Shown piece by piece: positions 1 to 9,005 of a stretch of 64,000 bases of DNA. Below the pieces are notes generated by a model. It was not told the origin of the DNA. It made no database searches and worked only from the letters and a program-made list of their open reading frames with translations. Every line of letters starts with the position of its first letter. Position 1 is the stretch's first letter. Origin of the DNA: Streptomyces sp. Edi2 (GTDB taxonomy: Bacteria; Actinomycetota; Actinomycetes; Streptomycetales; Streptomycetaceae); assembly GCF_040253635.1 (NCBI RefSeq), contig NZ_JBEJGX010000003.1:3162001-3226000 (forward strand). The letters are read 5' to 3'. A program made the translations under genes and the position numbers.

Positions 1-1460
1 AGGATGACCGTCTCGTTGAACCGGGCGACGCCCTGGGCGTCGGTGACCGCGGTGCCCATGAGGTTGCCGCCGACGCTGAACACGATGGTCTGGCCGGGCA
101 CGGGCAGACCGGTGGCCTGGTCGGTCAGCGTGGCGGTCAGGAACGGGAAGTACACGTGCGGCGGGAACAGCTTCGACAGCGCCGGGGTCGCGGTCAGCGT
201 GGTGGCGTGGACGGGGAGCAGGTAGGTGAAGCCACCCACCAGCGTGGCGCTGCCACCGGGCGTGGTGACGGTGACGTCCGCGGGACCGGCCGCGCCGGGC
301 GGGGTGACGAAGGTGAGCTGGGTGCCGGTTGCGTTGACGGTCACCCCGGTGGCGGGGTTGCCGCCGACGTCGACACTCGCCCCGGTCAGGTTGGTGCCGG
401 TGATCGTCACCATCGTGCCGCCCGCGATGGGCCCTTGGTTGGGGACGATGCTGGTCAGTGTCGGGTCGAATTGGATGACGCTGACGTTGTTCCCGTTGAT
501 GTTGCTGACGTAGACCTTGTTGTTGGGGGCGACCGTCACGGCGATCGGTCCGGCGCCGACGGGGATCGGGGCGCCGACGACGGTGTTGGTGGCGGTGTCG
601 AACACCGTCACGTTGTTCGCCGCCCGGTTGGAGGTGTAGGCCATCCCGTCGGCGCCGACCGCGATTCCCCACGGCTGGTTGCCGACGGCGATCGGGGCGC
701 CGACGACGGTGTTGCTGATGGTGTTGATCACCGTCACGGTGTTCGACCCGATGTTGGCGACGTAGGCGTTGCCGTTGGGGGCGATCGCCACGAAGTTCGG
801 CTGGGCGCCGACGGGGATCGGGGCGCCGATGACGGTGTTGGTGGCGGTGTTGATCACCGTCACGGTGTTCGATCCCCGGTTGGTGACGTAGGCGTTGCCG
901 TTGGGGGCGACCGCGATCCCGACCGGCTGGGCGCCGACGGCGATCGGGGCCCCGACGACGGTGTTGGTGGTGGTGTCGATCACCGTCACGGTGTTCGCGG
1001 CGAAGTTGGTGACGTAGACGCGTCCGCCGGGGACGGCCGCCACCACGGCCGGCTGGTTGCCGACGGCGATCGGGGCGCCGATGACGGTGTTGGTGGTGGT
1101 GTCGATCACGGACACCGTGTTCGACCCGCTGTTGGGGACGTAGGCGTTGCCGTTGGGGGCGACCGTCAGCCAGACCGGCGTACCGCCGACGCCGATCGGG
1201 CCGCCGATGACGGTGTCCGTGGTGGTGTTGATCGCCGACACGTTGGCCGACCCGGAGTTGGCGACGTAGAGGTCGCTGCTGGGGGCGATCGCCAGCCCGA
1301 CCGGGTTGTTGCCGACGGGGATCGACGTGACGGCAAGGAAGAGGTGCGCCGGGGCTGCCGCCCGGCTCATCTCTCCCGCCCCGGCGGCCGACGGCACCTG
1401 GCCGGGGAGGAGAGCTGTCGCCAGCAGTTCCTGCAGCGGTGACTGAACGCTAGTACTCAT
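1..1460 (-). CDS. YVTN beta-propeller / IPT-domain protein (3' end outside window)
   Basis: Read on the minus strand from ATG 1460 (MSTSVQSPLQEL...), with GAAGGGG just upstream as ribosome binding site. The reading frame is still open at position 1, so at least 486 codons are present and the C-terminus is missing. After about 50 residues come seven consecutive repeats of about 42 residues (pattern VGxxPxxxAxAPNGxxYVxN...NTVxVIDTxTNTVxGAPI), visible as a 126-bp periodicity between about 540 and 1320. Seven repeats suit a closed seven-bladed propeller. An IPT/TIG-like domain (SIVPNQGPIAGGTMVTITG) and then an Ig-like domain (TATLTDQATGLPVPGQTIVF) follow. No clear signal peptide is visible, although the family is usually extracellular or surface associated. 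The ligand is unknown. Confidence 0.85.
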   Translation of the reverse strand, partial: MSTSVQSPLQELLATALLPGQVPSAAGAGEMSRAAAPAHLFLAVTSIPVGNNPVGLAIAPSSDLYVANSGSANVSAINTTTDTVIGGPIGVGGTPVWLTVAPNGNAYVPNSGSNTVSVIDTTTNTVIGAPIAVGNQPAVVAAVPGGRVYVTNFAANTVTVIDTTTNTVVGAPIAVGAQPVGIAVAPNGNAYVTNRGSNTVTVINTATNTVIGAPIPVGAQPNFVAIAPNGNAYVANIGSNTVTVINTISNTVVGAPIAVGNQPWGIAVGADGMAYTSNRAANNVTVFDTATNTVVGAPIPVGAGPIAVTVAPNNKVYVSNINGNNVSVIQFDPTLTSIVPNQGPIAGGTMVTITGTNLTGASVDVGGNPATGVTVNATGTQLTFVTPPGAAGPADVTVTTPGGSATLVGGFTYLLPVHATTLTATPALSKLFPPHVYFPFLTATLTDQATGLPVPGQTIVFSVGGNLMGTAVTDAQGVARFNETVI

Positions 1461-1726
1461 GTGGACCCCTTCGATGGGGGCCACCCCGGACCTGGCACCC
1501 CCGGGCGGGGAGCGGCACACGTCCGTCGGTCCCTGTCCGGGGCACCACAACCACCACGACAGACCGCAGGTTCACCACAACACGGCGGGCTGCGCACCCC
1601 GAGGAGGGATGGGCAGCCCGTTTGGTTCGGTAGGGGCTGCATGCCCACCCGGCAAGGCGGCGAAACCTCCAGGGGCTCAGTGGAGATGTCAGGGCCCGGT
1701 GGAGACTTCAGAGTCCGGCGGAGACT
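1461..1726. other. Intergenic region with inverted repeat
   Basis: No convincing gene. An 8-bp inverted repeat (CGGGCTGC at 1586-1593, GCAGCCCG at 1613-1620) could act as a weak terminator for the TPP-enzyme gene ending at 1727. A direct repeat GGAGACTTCAG occurs at 1701-1711 and 1720-1730, and the second copy spans the stop codon of that gene. Confidence 0.4.
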
Positions 1727-3484
1727 TCAGGAGTCCAGGTGCGTCGGCGCGAACATCCGCAGGTGGGCCGGGAGGACGACGACCGAGGGGCCGGGGGCGG
1801 CGAGCGCCGCCGCCAGGTCCGTACGGAGCCGGTCCGGGGCCGTACGGACCGCGGGGACGCCGAATGACTCGGCCAGCGCCACGAAGTCCGGCCGGGTGAG
1901 TTCGGTGGCGGTGGGCGCGCCGAAGGCGTCGGTCATGTATTCGCGCAGGATGCCGTATCCGCCGTCGTCCACGATGAGCCAGGTCACCGGCAGGTCGTAC
2001 TGCCGGGCGGTCGCCAGCTCGGCGATCGAGTACATCGCGCCGCCGTCGCCGGACACCGCCAGGACCGGCCGCGCCGGGTCGGCGACGGCCGCGCCCAGCG
2101 CCGCCGGGAAGCCGTAGCCCAGTCCGCCCGCGCCCTGGGCGGAATGCAGCGCGTTGGTGTGCCGGGGGTCGAAGGCGGACCAGGCCCAGTAGGCGAGGAT
2201 CGTCATGTCCCAGCAGCTGACCGCGCCGTCGGGAAGCGCGGCCCGCACCGAGGCCAGTACCTGCTGCTCCAGGTCGAGATGCTGACCGGCGATCCGGTCG
2301 CGGACGCGGGCCAGGAGGGCGGACACGGCGGCCTCGGGGGAGGGCGCATGGCCGGACCCGGGAGAGGGCGGACGGCCGGCCCCGGGGGCTGCCCCGGCTT
2401 CCCCGGCGGTGGACGCTTCGTCGTCCTCGGTGCGGCCGGCCTCCCCGGTCTCCCGCTCCCCCACCTCCTTGACCAGCGCGGCCAGCGCCGCCCGCGCGTC
2501 CGCGTGGATGCCCAGCGCGGCGTGGTTCGACTCCAGCTTGCCGAGGTCCGCCTCGATCTGGACGACCCGGCCGAGCGGCCGGAACGTGTGGTAGTTCGAG
2601 GAGAGTTCGCCCAGCCCCGAGCCGACGACCAGGAGGGTGTCCGCGTCCTCCAGGAAGGCCGTGGTGTAGCGGTCCTCCAGCCAGGACTGGAGGGAGAGGG
2701 GGTGCTCCCAGGGGAAGGCGCCCTTGCCGCCGAAGGTGGTGGCCACCGGTGCCCGCAACTGCTCGGCGAGCGCCAGCAGTTCCGCCTCGGCCCCGGCCCG
2801 TACGACTCCGCCGCCGGCCAGGATCACCGGCCGCCGGGCCCGGGTCAGCCGGGTCGCCGCCTCTGTGATCAGCTCGGGCCGCGGCAGCAACTCCTTCGGC
2901 CTGGCGCGGAGTCCGGCCACCGGCGGCACATCGGCCTCCGCCAGCAGCACATCCTGCGGGATCTCCAGCCACACCGGTCCGTGCGGGGTGCTCAGCGCCG
3001 ACTCCCAGGCGGCGGCCACCGCCGAGGGGATCTGCGAGGCCGTACGCGCCGTGTGGACGGACTTGACCACGCCGCGGAACGAAGCGCTCTGATCGGTGAG
3101 TTCATGGAGGTAGCCATGGCGTCCGCCGCCGATCCCGGCCAGCGGCACCTGACTGCCGATGGCCAGTACGGCGGCGGAACCGGCCGCCGCCTCCTGCAGC
3201 GCGGCCAGCGTCATCAGCGCGCCCGGGCCGGTGGAGACCAGCAGCGGAGCGACCCCGTGCGTGGTCCTGGCGTACGCATCGGCGGCGAAGCCCGCGTTGT
3301 TCTCCACCCGCAGCCCCACGTAGCGCAGCGCGGAGCGGCGCAGCGCGTCGAACACCCCGAGCGCATGCTGCCCCGGCAGCCCGAAGACGGTGTCGGCGCC
3401 GAGTGCGGCCAGCGACTCGACGACCAGGTCACCGCCGTTGCGCCGGTGCTGCGCGGGCGGGGGCATGGGGGTGGGGGTGCTCAT
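1727..3484 (-). CDS. Thiamine-pyrophosphate-dependent enzyme, acetolactate-synthase-like
   Basis: 585 aa. The start is taken at ATG 3484 (MSTPTPMPPPA), with AAGGAAGG about 12 nt upstream; the reading frame continues upstream but over low-complexity sequence. It has the three-domain layout of the ALS/POX family: an N-terminal PYR domain (GLPGQHALGVFDALR, with a Glu in RVENNAGFAADAYART), a central domain (RRPVILAGGGVVRAGAE), and a C-terminal PP domain with the TPP/Mg motif GDGGAMYS...VDDGGYG. Substrate unknown. It lies 85 bp downstream of the symporter gene on the same strand and is probably co-transcribed. With the nearby ureohydrolase and PucR regulator, this suggests catabolism of a guanidino or amino-acid-derived keto acid (inference). 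A true biosynthetic acetolactate synthase is less likely, as no small subunit or ilv genes are nearby. Confidence 0.85.
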   Translation of the reverse strand: MSTPTPMPPPAQHRRNGGDLVVESLAALGADTVFGLPGQHALGVFDALRRSALRYVGLRVENNAGFAADAYARTTHGVAPLLVSTGPGALMTLAALQEAAAGSAAVLAIGSQVPLAGIGGGRHGYLHELTDQSASFRGVVKSVHTARTASQIPSAVAAAWESALSTPHGPVWLEIPQDVLLAEADVPPVAGLRARPKELLPRPELITEAATRLTRARRPVILAGGGVVRAGAEAELLALAEQLRAPVATTFGGKGAFPWEHPLSLQSWLEDRYTTAFLEDADTLLVVGSGLGELSSNYHTFRPLGRVVQIEADLGKLESNHAALGIHADARAALAALVKEVGERETGEAGRTEDDEASTAGEAGAAPGAGRPPSPGSGHAPSPEAAVSALLARVRDRIAGQHLDLEQQVLASVRAALPDGAVSCWDMTILAYWAWSAFDPRHTNALHSAQGAGGLGYGFPAALGAAVADPARPVLAVSGDGGAMYSIAELATARQYDLPVTWLIVDDGGYGILREYMTDAFGAPTATELTRPDFVALAESFGVPAVRTAPDRLRTDLAAALAAPGPSVVVLPAHLRMFAPTHLDS

Positions 3485-3569
3485 GGGGATGCGTGCTGCC
3501 TTCCTTGGCGGGGGATCTGCGGGAGCTGCGGGAGCTGCGAAGGGGCGTGCGGGCGGGCCGGTGTGCGGG

Positions 3570-5198
3570 TCAGGCTCGCCGGGTGGCAGGGAAGGGGGCC
3601 AGTACCCGGGCCACCGCCACGGACGTGTCGCCGGCCGCGTCCTCCTCCGGATCGTCGCCCTCCGGATCGTCCCCGTCCACGGCACCGTCCGGCCGGCCGG
3701 CCAGCCGCGCCCGCCAGGCCGTCAGCACCTGTGGGTCCGTCGGCTCGGTGGCCAGGCTGACCGCCACATACGCCACGAGCGAGGCGATCAGCCCGTAGTA
3801 GATCGGCTCGTTGGCGAGGACGCCGAGCGAGACCATCAGGCCGATGACGGTCAGTCCGCCGACCGCGACCGAGGCGAGCGCGCCGGCGGCATTGCCCCGC
3901 TTCCACAGCAGTCCGCCGAGGATGGGCACCAGCAGGCCGCCGACGAGGACGTTGTAGGCGAGGGTGAGCGCTTCGACGACGTTGTTCAGCGCGATCGCGA
4001 TGACGATGACCGCGAGGCCCATGAGGAGGATGAAGACGCGGTTGCCCCGCACCTCGTCGTGCGCCCCGTCGTGCGCCTCGGTCCCGCTCCCGTCCCCGGT
4101 GTGCTCCGCTCCGGGCGCCCGGCCGGCGTCGGCGGACTCCCCCGGGGCCGGCCGGCTCCGCACCGCGGCAACGCGCTTCACCCGCGCCCAGATGTCGTTG
4201 TTGGCGACCGTGGCGCAGGCGATCAGCGCGCCCGAGGACGTGGACATCACCGCGGACAGCGCTGCCGCCAGCACCAGCCCGCGCACCCCCACCGGCAGCG
4301 CGTCCTTGACGATCGTCGCGAAAGCGTCATCCGGGCTGCCCAGATGGGGGTAGAGCACCTTGGCCGCGGTGCCGATGACCGCGCCGGCCAGCGCGTAGGC
4401 CAGACAGTACGTACCGGCCGCGGTGCCGCCGAGGCGCGCCACCTTGTCGCCGCGCGCGGTGAACACCCGCTGCCAGATGTCCTGGCCGATCAGCATGCCG
4501 AAGGAGTAGATCAGGACGTAGGTGAAGACCGTCTGGCCGCCGATGCCGAGCGGGGCGAAGTAGTCGTCCGGCAGCTGCGCCTTCATCGCCGCGAAGCCGC
4601 CCGCCTTGATGACGGCGATGGGCAGCAGGAGCAGCAGCACACCGATCGTCTTGACGACGAACTGGACCATGTCGGTGAGGGTGATCGACCACATGCCGCC
4701 GAGCGTCGAGTAGGCGACGACGATGGCCCCGCCGAGGATGATCGACAGCGTGCGGTCCATGCCGAAGAGCACGTCGAAGATGGTCGCGTAGGCGATGGTC
4801 GAGGTCACCGCCAGCATCAGCGTGTAGGCCCACATCACGACGCCGGAGATGATCCCGGCGGAGCCGCCGTAGCGCAGATCCAGCATCTCGGAGACCGTGT
4901 AGACCTTCAGCCGGGCGATCCGGGCCGAGAAGAAGACGCTCAGCGCGAGCAGCCCCAGGCCGATGGTGAAGACCATCCAGGCGCCGGACAGGCCGTACCG
5001 GTAGCCGAGCCCCACGCCGCCGATGGTGGAGGCGCCGCCGAGGACGATCGCCGCCATGGTTCCCGAATACATCACGGGGCCGAGGCGGCGGCCCGCGACC
5101 AGGAAGTCGCTCTTGGATGTGGCGCGCCGCATCCCCCACCAGCCCATGGCGAGCATTCCGGCCAAATAGAGCACGATCACCGCATAGTCGACAGCCAT
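3570..5198 (-). CDS. Sodium:solute symporter (SSS family)
   Basis: 542 aa, starting MAVDYAVIVLYLAGMLAMGW, with GGAAGG nine nt before ATG 5198. The protein is mostly hydrophobic helices (roughly 13), including the SSS signature region SDFLVAGRRLGP...GGASTIGGVGLGYRYG near residues 30-75. A hydrophilic, acidic loop (around residues 330-375) and an acidic C-terminal tail (DGDDPEGDDPEEDAAGD) are cytoplasmic or exposed additions. It is predicted to import an organic solute with Na+. It is first in a minus-strand pair with the TPP enzyme and divergent from the PucR gene, the usual arrangement for a substrate-controlled uptake and degradation unit. Confidence 0.92.
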   Translation of the reverse strand: MAVDYAVIVLYLAGMLAMGWWGMRRATSKSDFLVAGRRLGPVMYSGTMAAIVLGGASTIGGVGLGYRYGLSGAWMVFTIGLGLLALSVFFSARIARLKVYTVSEMLDLRYGGSAGIISGVVMWAYTLMLAVTSTIAYATIFDVLFGMDRTLSIILGGAIVVAYSTLGGMWSITLTDMVQFVVKTIGVLLLLLPIAVIKAGGFAAMKAQLPDDYFAPLGIGGQTVFTYVLIYSFGMLIGQDIWQRVFTARGDKVARLGGTAAGTYCLAYALAGAVIGTAAKVLYPHLGSPDDAFATIVKDALPVGVRGLVLAAALSAVMSTSSGALIACATVANNDIWARVKRVAAVRSRPAPGESADAGRAPGAEHTGDGSGTEAHDGAHDEVRGNRVFILLMGLAVIVIAIALNNVVEALTLAYNVLVGGLLVPILGGLLWKRGNAAGALASVAVGGLTVIGLMVSLGVLANEPIYYGLIASLVAYVAVSLATEPTDPQVLTAWRARLAGRPDGAVDGDDPEGDDPEEDAAGDTSVAVARVLAPFPATRRA

Positions 5199-5400
5199 GG
5201 GCCATCCCTTCCAACTGCGCCGGGGGGAGAGGGGTGTGGGGAGGTGAGGATGCGGGGGGTGGCGTCGAGGCGGCGGGCGCTCGGCGAGCGGGGGTCTCGT
5301 CCAAGTGCCTCGCCTCGGGGGTTGACCCTAGGAGGCGCGAAGGCAACGCTGAAGTGTAGTTTTCCTCCATTCACCACCCTCCGATGTGGATGGTTCGCAC
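5199..5400. promoter_or_regulatory. Divergent promoter region, symporter / pucR-type regulator
   Basis: About 200 bp between divergently read genes. The least GC-rich part (about 5335-5375, AACGCTGAAGTGTAGTTTTC) is the likely place for promoters and a regulator site. No clear palindrome was recognised. Confidence 0.4.
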
Positions 5401-7029
5401 ATGCCGCCGCACCGCCTCCCGCCGCCGTCCACCCCACCGGTGCCGCTGGCGGATCTCCTTGCCCGTACGGATCTGGGCCTGCGCCAGATCGCCGGCCCGC
5501 GCGAGGGCGTCGCGATCCACTGGGTGCACACCTCCGAGATGGCCGACCCGGTGCCGTACCTCCTGGGCGGTGAGATGCTGCTGACGGCGGGCATGCATCT
5601 GGCCGAGGTGACGAGGGGCACGGGCGAGGAGTCCGCCGCCGCCCTCGACGCGTACCTCGACGGTTATGCCGCCCGGACCGTCGCGGCCGGTGCCGCCGCC
5701 CTCGGCTTCGGGATCGCGCCGGTGCACGACACCGTCCCCCGCACCCTGGTGGCGGCCTGCGACCGGCACGGCCTGCCGCTCGTCGAGGTCCCGGCGGGCA
5801 CCCCGTTTACCGCCGTCGAGAGCGCCGTGTGGCAGGCGGTGACACAGGCCCGGCACCGCGAGCTGACCCGGCTCAGCGAGGCACAGCGCGCGCTGGCCGC
5901 GGCCGCCGCCCGCCCCGATCCGGCAAGCGCCGTGCTGCGCGCACTGGCCCGCCATGTGCACGGCTGGACCGCGCTGTTCGCCCCGGACGGCACGGAAGGC
6001 GGCTCCGCCGGCCCCCGCCCCACCGCCTCGGTCCGCGCCGCGGCCGGCCGTCTCGCGCAGGTCGTCGGCGCGGGCGGCCCGTCCTCGGCGACCGACACCG
6101 TCCCCGGCAGCTCACTGTCCGCCTACGCCCTGACGGGACGCGCCCGGGGCAGCCGGGCGCTCGCGCTGGTGGTCGCCGCGGATCCGCACGACCCGCCCGC
6201 GCACACCATCGCGGGCGTCGCCGCCGTGCTCCTCTCACTGATCACCGGCCCGCCCGCCGACCCCGCGCCGGCCGCCGCGGGGCGCGCGGCGGCCCTGGTC
6301 CGACTGCTCCTCGGCGCCCGTCCGGCCGAGGTCGCCCCGCTCCTCGGCTCTCCCCTCTGGACCGTCGTCCACGCCGAACGCCGCCGTGACACCAGGGAGT
6401 CGGCGGCCTCGCTGGCCGCCGCTCTGGGCACCCCGCTCGTCGCCCCGGGCTCCGGAAGCGGGCCGGCCACGGCCCCGGAAGCACACCCCGGCACCGGCCC
6501 CACGGCGGCGGCCGCGCCCGGCACCGGCCCCGAGGCGAAGGCCGCGGCTGTCACCGCCCCCGCCCTGCGCGCCCTGGTCCCCGCCGACCAGGAGATCACC
6601 GCGCACCCCGGCTGGACGCTCGGCGTCAGCGAACCCGTCCCGGTCGCGGAGCTGCCGGCCGCCGACCGGCATGCCGCCTCCGCCCTGCGCCGTGCCCGCG
6701 CGGGCCGCGCCGCTCTGGTGCGTCATCGCGCCCCTGGCCCCCACAGCATCACCTCGCTCGTGGCCCCCACGGAGGCCCAGCAGCACGCCCAAGCCCTGCT
6801 CGCCCCGCTGGCCGGCTCCCCCGCCCTCCTCTCCACCCTCCACAACTGGCTCTCCCTGCACGGAAGTTGGGACCGCACCGCGACCGCCCTCGACATCCAC
6901 CGCAACACCGTCCGCCAGCGCATCACCCGTATCGCCGGCCTCCTCGACACCGATCTGGACGACCCCGACGTCCGTATGGAGCTGTGGTTCGCCCTGCGTT
7001 CGCTCGACCGGGGCGCGGCACCGGCCTGA
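5401..7029 (+). CDS. PucR-family transcriptional regulator
   Basis: 542 aa from ATG 5401; an in-frame ATG at 5386 would add five residues, and neither has a strong ribosome site. The N-terminus matches the PucR domain (VPLADLLARTDLGLRQIAG, then VHTSEMADPVPYLLGGEMLLTAGM). The middle is Ala/Pro rich with low-complexity GTGPTAAAAPGTGPEAKA around residues 355-390. The C-terminus is the PucR helix-turn-helix (SLHGSWDRTATALDIHRNTVRQR). Family members activate purine or amino-acid catabolic genes. Being divergent from the symporter/TPP-enzyme pair, it probably controls them in response to the transported compound (inference). Confidence 0.9.
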   Translation: MPPHRLPPPSTPPVPLADLLARTDLGLRQIAGPREGVAIHWVHTSEMADPVPYLLGGEMLLTAGMHLAEVTRGTGEESAAALDAYLDGYAARTVAAGAAALGFGIAPVHDTVPRTLVAACDRHGLPLVEVPAGTPFTAVESAVWQAVTQARHRELTRLSEAQRALAAAAARPDPASAVLRALARHVHGWTALFAPDGTEGGSAGPRPTASVRAAAGRLAQVVGAGGPSSATDTVPGSSLSAYALTGRARGSRALALVVAADPHDPPAHTIAGVAAVLLSLITGPPADPAPAAAGRAAALVRLLLGARPAEVAPLLGSPLWTVVHAERRRDTRESAASLAAALGTPLVAPGSGSGPATAPEAHPGTGPTAAAAPGTGPEAKAAAVTAPALRALVPADQEITAHPGWTLGVSEPVPVAELPAADRHAASALRRARAGRAALVRHRAPGPHSITSLVAPTEAQQHAQALLAPLAGSPALLSTLHNWLSLHGSWDRTATALDIHRNTVRQRITRIAGLLDTDLDDPDVRMELWFALRSLDRGAAPA

Positions 7030-7043
7030 CCGCCGGCCTCACC

Positions 7044-7496
7044 TCACCGGGCGGAGACCTTGTGGACGGTGGTGTCGTCCGGATCCAGCCGCCGCCCGTC
7101 CGCGGACAGCACTTCCAGCGCGCGGAGTTGATGCCCCTCCCGGCGGTCGACCAACCGGGAGTGTGCCTCGCCGGGGGCGAAGAAGTTCTCTTCGCCCCAC
7201 TGCCGCAGCGCCACGATGACGGGGAAGAGCGCCTTACCCTTCGGCGTCAGTACGTACTCGCGGTAGGCGCTGCCGTCCGAGGCGGGGACGGATGCGAGGA
7301 CACCACCGGCGACCAGGGTGCGCAGGCGCGCGGTGAGGATGTTCTTCGCCACGCCGAGGCTGCGCTGGAACTCCCCGAAGCGCCGGCTTCCGTCGAAGGC
7401 GTCCCGCACGATCAGCAGGGACCACCAGTCGCCGATCGCGTCCACCGACCGGGCGACGGGGCATTCACTGTCGTCGAAACGCGTCCTGGTCACCAT
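7044..7496 (-). CDS. HxlR-family winged-helix transcriptional regulator
   Basis: 150 aa from ATG 7496 (MVTRTRFDDSECPVARSVDAIGDWW), with GAGGGG six nt upstream; a longer frame to 7526 lacks a ribosome site. It has the HxlR features: an early Cys in CPVARSVDAIGDWWSLLIVRD, a winged helix (RRFGEFQRSLGVAKNILTARL), and the wing YREYVLTPKGKALFPVI. It is divergent from the MFS gene 118 bp away and probably represses that efflux gene and itself. Confidence 0.9.
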   Translation of the reverse strand: MVTRTRFDDSECPVARSVDAIGDWWSLLIVRDAFDGSRRFGEFQRSLGVAKNILTARLRTLVAGGVLASVPASDGSAYREYVLTPKGKALFPVIVALRQWGEENFFAPGEAHSRLVDRREGHQLRALEVLSADGRRLDPDDTTVHKVSAR

Positions 7497-7613
7497 GGCG
7501 CCCCTCACCCTCTCCTCCCCCCGCACAACGGTTGCAACATGCTACCAAAAGGGCCTACCGTCTCCCCATCGTCATTGGTGGCAAGATGAAACCAGATTTA
7601 CGGAGGGGTGCCG
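7497..7613. promoter_or_regulatory. HxlR/MFS divergent promoter
   Basis: This is the only AT-richer stretch in the area. It contains the 8-bp palindrome GTTGCAAC (7531-7538) followed by CATGCTACCAAAA, a plausible operator for the HxlR protein. The MFS ribosome site GGAGG is at 7602-7606. Confidence 0.4.
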
Positions 7614-8918
7614 ATGCCCGGCAACCGAACCGGCAACCGAACCGGCCATGGTCCTGGCAACGGCGAGGCGGTGACACGGCGCCGGCACCGACGCCGCCTT
7701 CCCCGCCCCGGGCCCCGGACCGGGGAGGGCTCCGAGTCGGGTCCGTCCGTCCTCTCCCGTGGCGTCGTCACCCTGTTCGCCGTCGCCTGCGGGGCCGCGG
7801 TGGCCAACGTGTACTTCTCCCAGCCGCTCCTGGTGACCATGGGCCAGGACCTCGCCATGAGCCCGGCACTCGTCGGCAGCGTGGTCACCCTCACGCATAT
7901 CGGATACGGGCTGGGACTCTTCTTCCTCGTGCCGCTCGGCGACGTGACCGACCGCAGACGGCTCATCGTGGCCCAGTTACTGCTCCTGGTGGCGGCGCTG
8001 GCCGTGGTGGCCGCCGCCCGCACGGCGGCGGTCCTGCTCGCGGGCATGGCCGCGACGGGGCTTCTCGCGGTCGTCACGCAGACGCTGGTGGCCTTCGCGG
8101 CCTCACTGGCCCCTCCCACCGGGCGCGGACGGGTCGTCGGTCTGGTCACCAGCGGCGTGGTCATCGGAATCCTGCTCGCCCGCACCGTATCCGGCCTCAT
8201 GGCCGATCTCGCGGGCTGGCGCTCCGTCTACCTCGCCTCGGCGTCGCTCACCGCTCTGCTCGCGCTGGTCCTGTACCGGGTGCTGCCGCGCCACCGTGCC
8301 GCTGCGCCGGCACCCCTGCGCTACGGACAGCTGCTGCGCTCCACGATCACCCTGTTCGCACGGGAACGACTGCTGCGGCTCCGGGCCCTGTTCGGTCTGC
8401 TGATCTTCGCCGCCTTCAGCACCCTGTGGAGCAGCGTCGCGCTACCGCTCAGCGAGGCCCCGTACTTCCTGCCCCACAGCGCGATCGGAGCGCTGGGGCT
8501 GATCGGTGTCGCCGGTGCCCTGGCCGCGACCGCGGCGGGGCGCCTGAACGACCGCGGACTCTCCCGGCGGACCACCGGCATCGCCCTGGCACTGCTCGCC
8601 GCCTCGTGGCTGCCCCTGGCCTTCACCCGCAGCTCGCTCTGGGCCCTGGTCGCCGGGGTGATCCTGCTCGACCTCGCCGTGCAGGCGGTCCATGTCACCA
8701 ACCAGACCCTGATCTACGCGCTGCACCCGGAAGCGGGCAGCCGGCTGATCGGCGGGTACATGGTCTTCTACTCGACCGGCAGCGCCACCGGCGCCCTCGC
8801 CGCGACCTCCCTCTACACGGTGGCCGGCTGGGGCGCCGTCTGCGCACTGGGTGCCGCGTTCAGCTGCCTCGGGCTCGTGCTGTGGGCGTGCACGGCGCCA
8901 CTGCACTCAAGAACATGA
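7614..8918 (+). CDS. MFS transporter (efflux type)
   Basis: 434 aa from ATG 7614. The upstream in-frame GTG 7608 is too close to the GGAGG at 7602-7606, which favours 7614. After a basic, hydrophilic N-terminus of about 45 residues there are twelve hydrophobic helices. The loop motif LGDVTDRRRLIV and the motif AVANVYFSQPLLVTM are typical of the drug-efflux / YbcL-like MFS group. The likely role is export of a small toxic or signalling compound, controlled by the divergent HxlR regulator. Confidence 0.9.
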   Translation: MPGNRTGNRTGHGPGNGEAVTRRRHRRRLPRPGPRTGEGSESGPSVLSRGVVTLFAVACGAAVANVYFSQPLLVTMGQDLAMSPALVGSVVTLTHIGYGLGLFFLVPLGDVTDRRRLIVAQLLLLVAALAVVAAARTAAVLLAGMAATGLLAVVTQTLVAFAASLAPPTGRGRVVGLVTSGVVIGILLARTVSGLMADLAGWRSVYLASASLTALLALVLYRVLPRHRAAAPAPLRYGQLLRSTITLFARERLLRLRALFGLLIFAAFSTLWSSVALPLSEAPYFLPHSAIGALGLIGVAGALAATAAGRLNDRGLSRRTTGIALALLAASWLPLAFTRSSLWALVAGVILLDLAVQAVHVTNQTLIYALHPEAGSRLIGGYMVFYSTGSATGALAATSLYTVAGWGAVCALGAAFSCLGLVLWACTAPLHSRT

Positions 8919-8933
8919 CAGGAGCAGCAGCGT

Positions 8934-8964
8934 CCGGCCCGCCACGGTGTCCGCGGCGGGCCGG
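8934..8964. terminator. Bidirectional terminator hairpin
   Basis: CCGGCCCGCC (8934-8943) pairs perfectly with GGCGGGCCGG (8955-8964) across an 11-nt loop. It lies between the convergent MFS and ureohydrolase genes. Confidence 0.65.
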
Positions 8965-9005
8965 GCGTCGTCGGCCGATGCCGCGACGGCGGGGCCGGGC
9001 AGCGC

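Noticed and set aside
156..1442. 428-codon plus-strand frame rich in Gly, Asp and Val
   Set aside because: It is antisense to the YVTN repeats; its periodic sequence only mirrors the 126-bp repeats, and the minus-strand product has recognisable domains.
3390..5573. 727-codon plus-strand frame
   Set aside because: Antisense to the symporter gene, whose protein is clearly real; composition (His, Arg, Asp, Gln rich) is typical of reverse frames in high-GC DNA.
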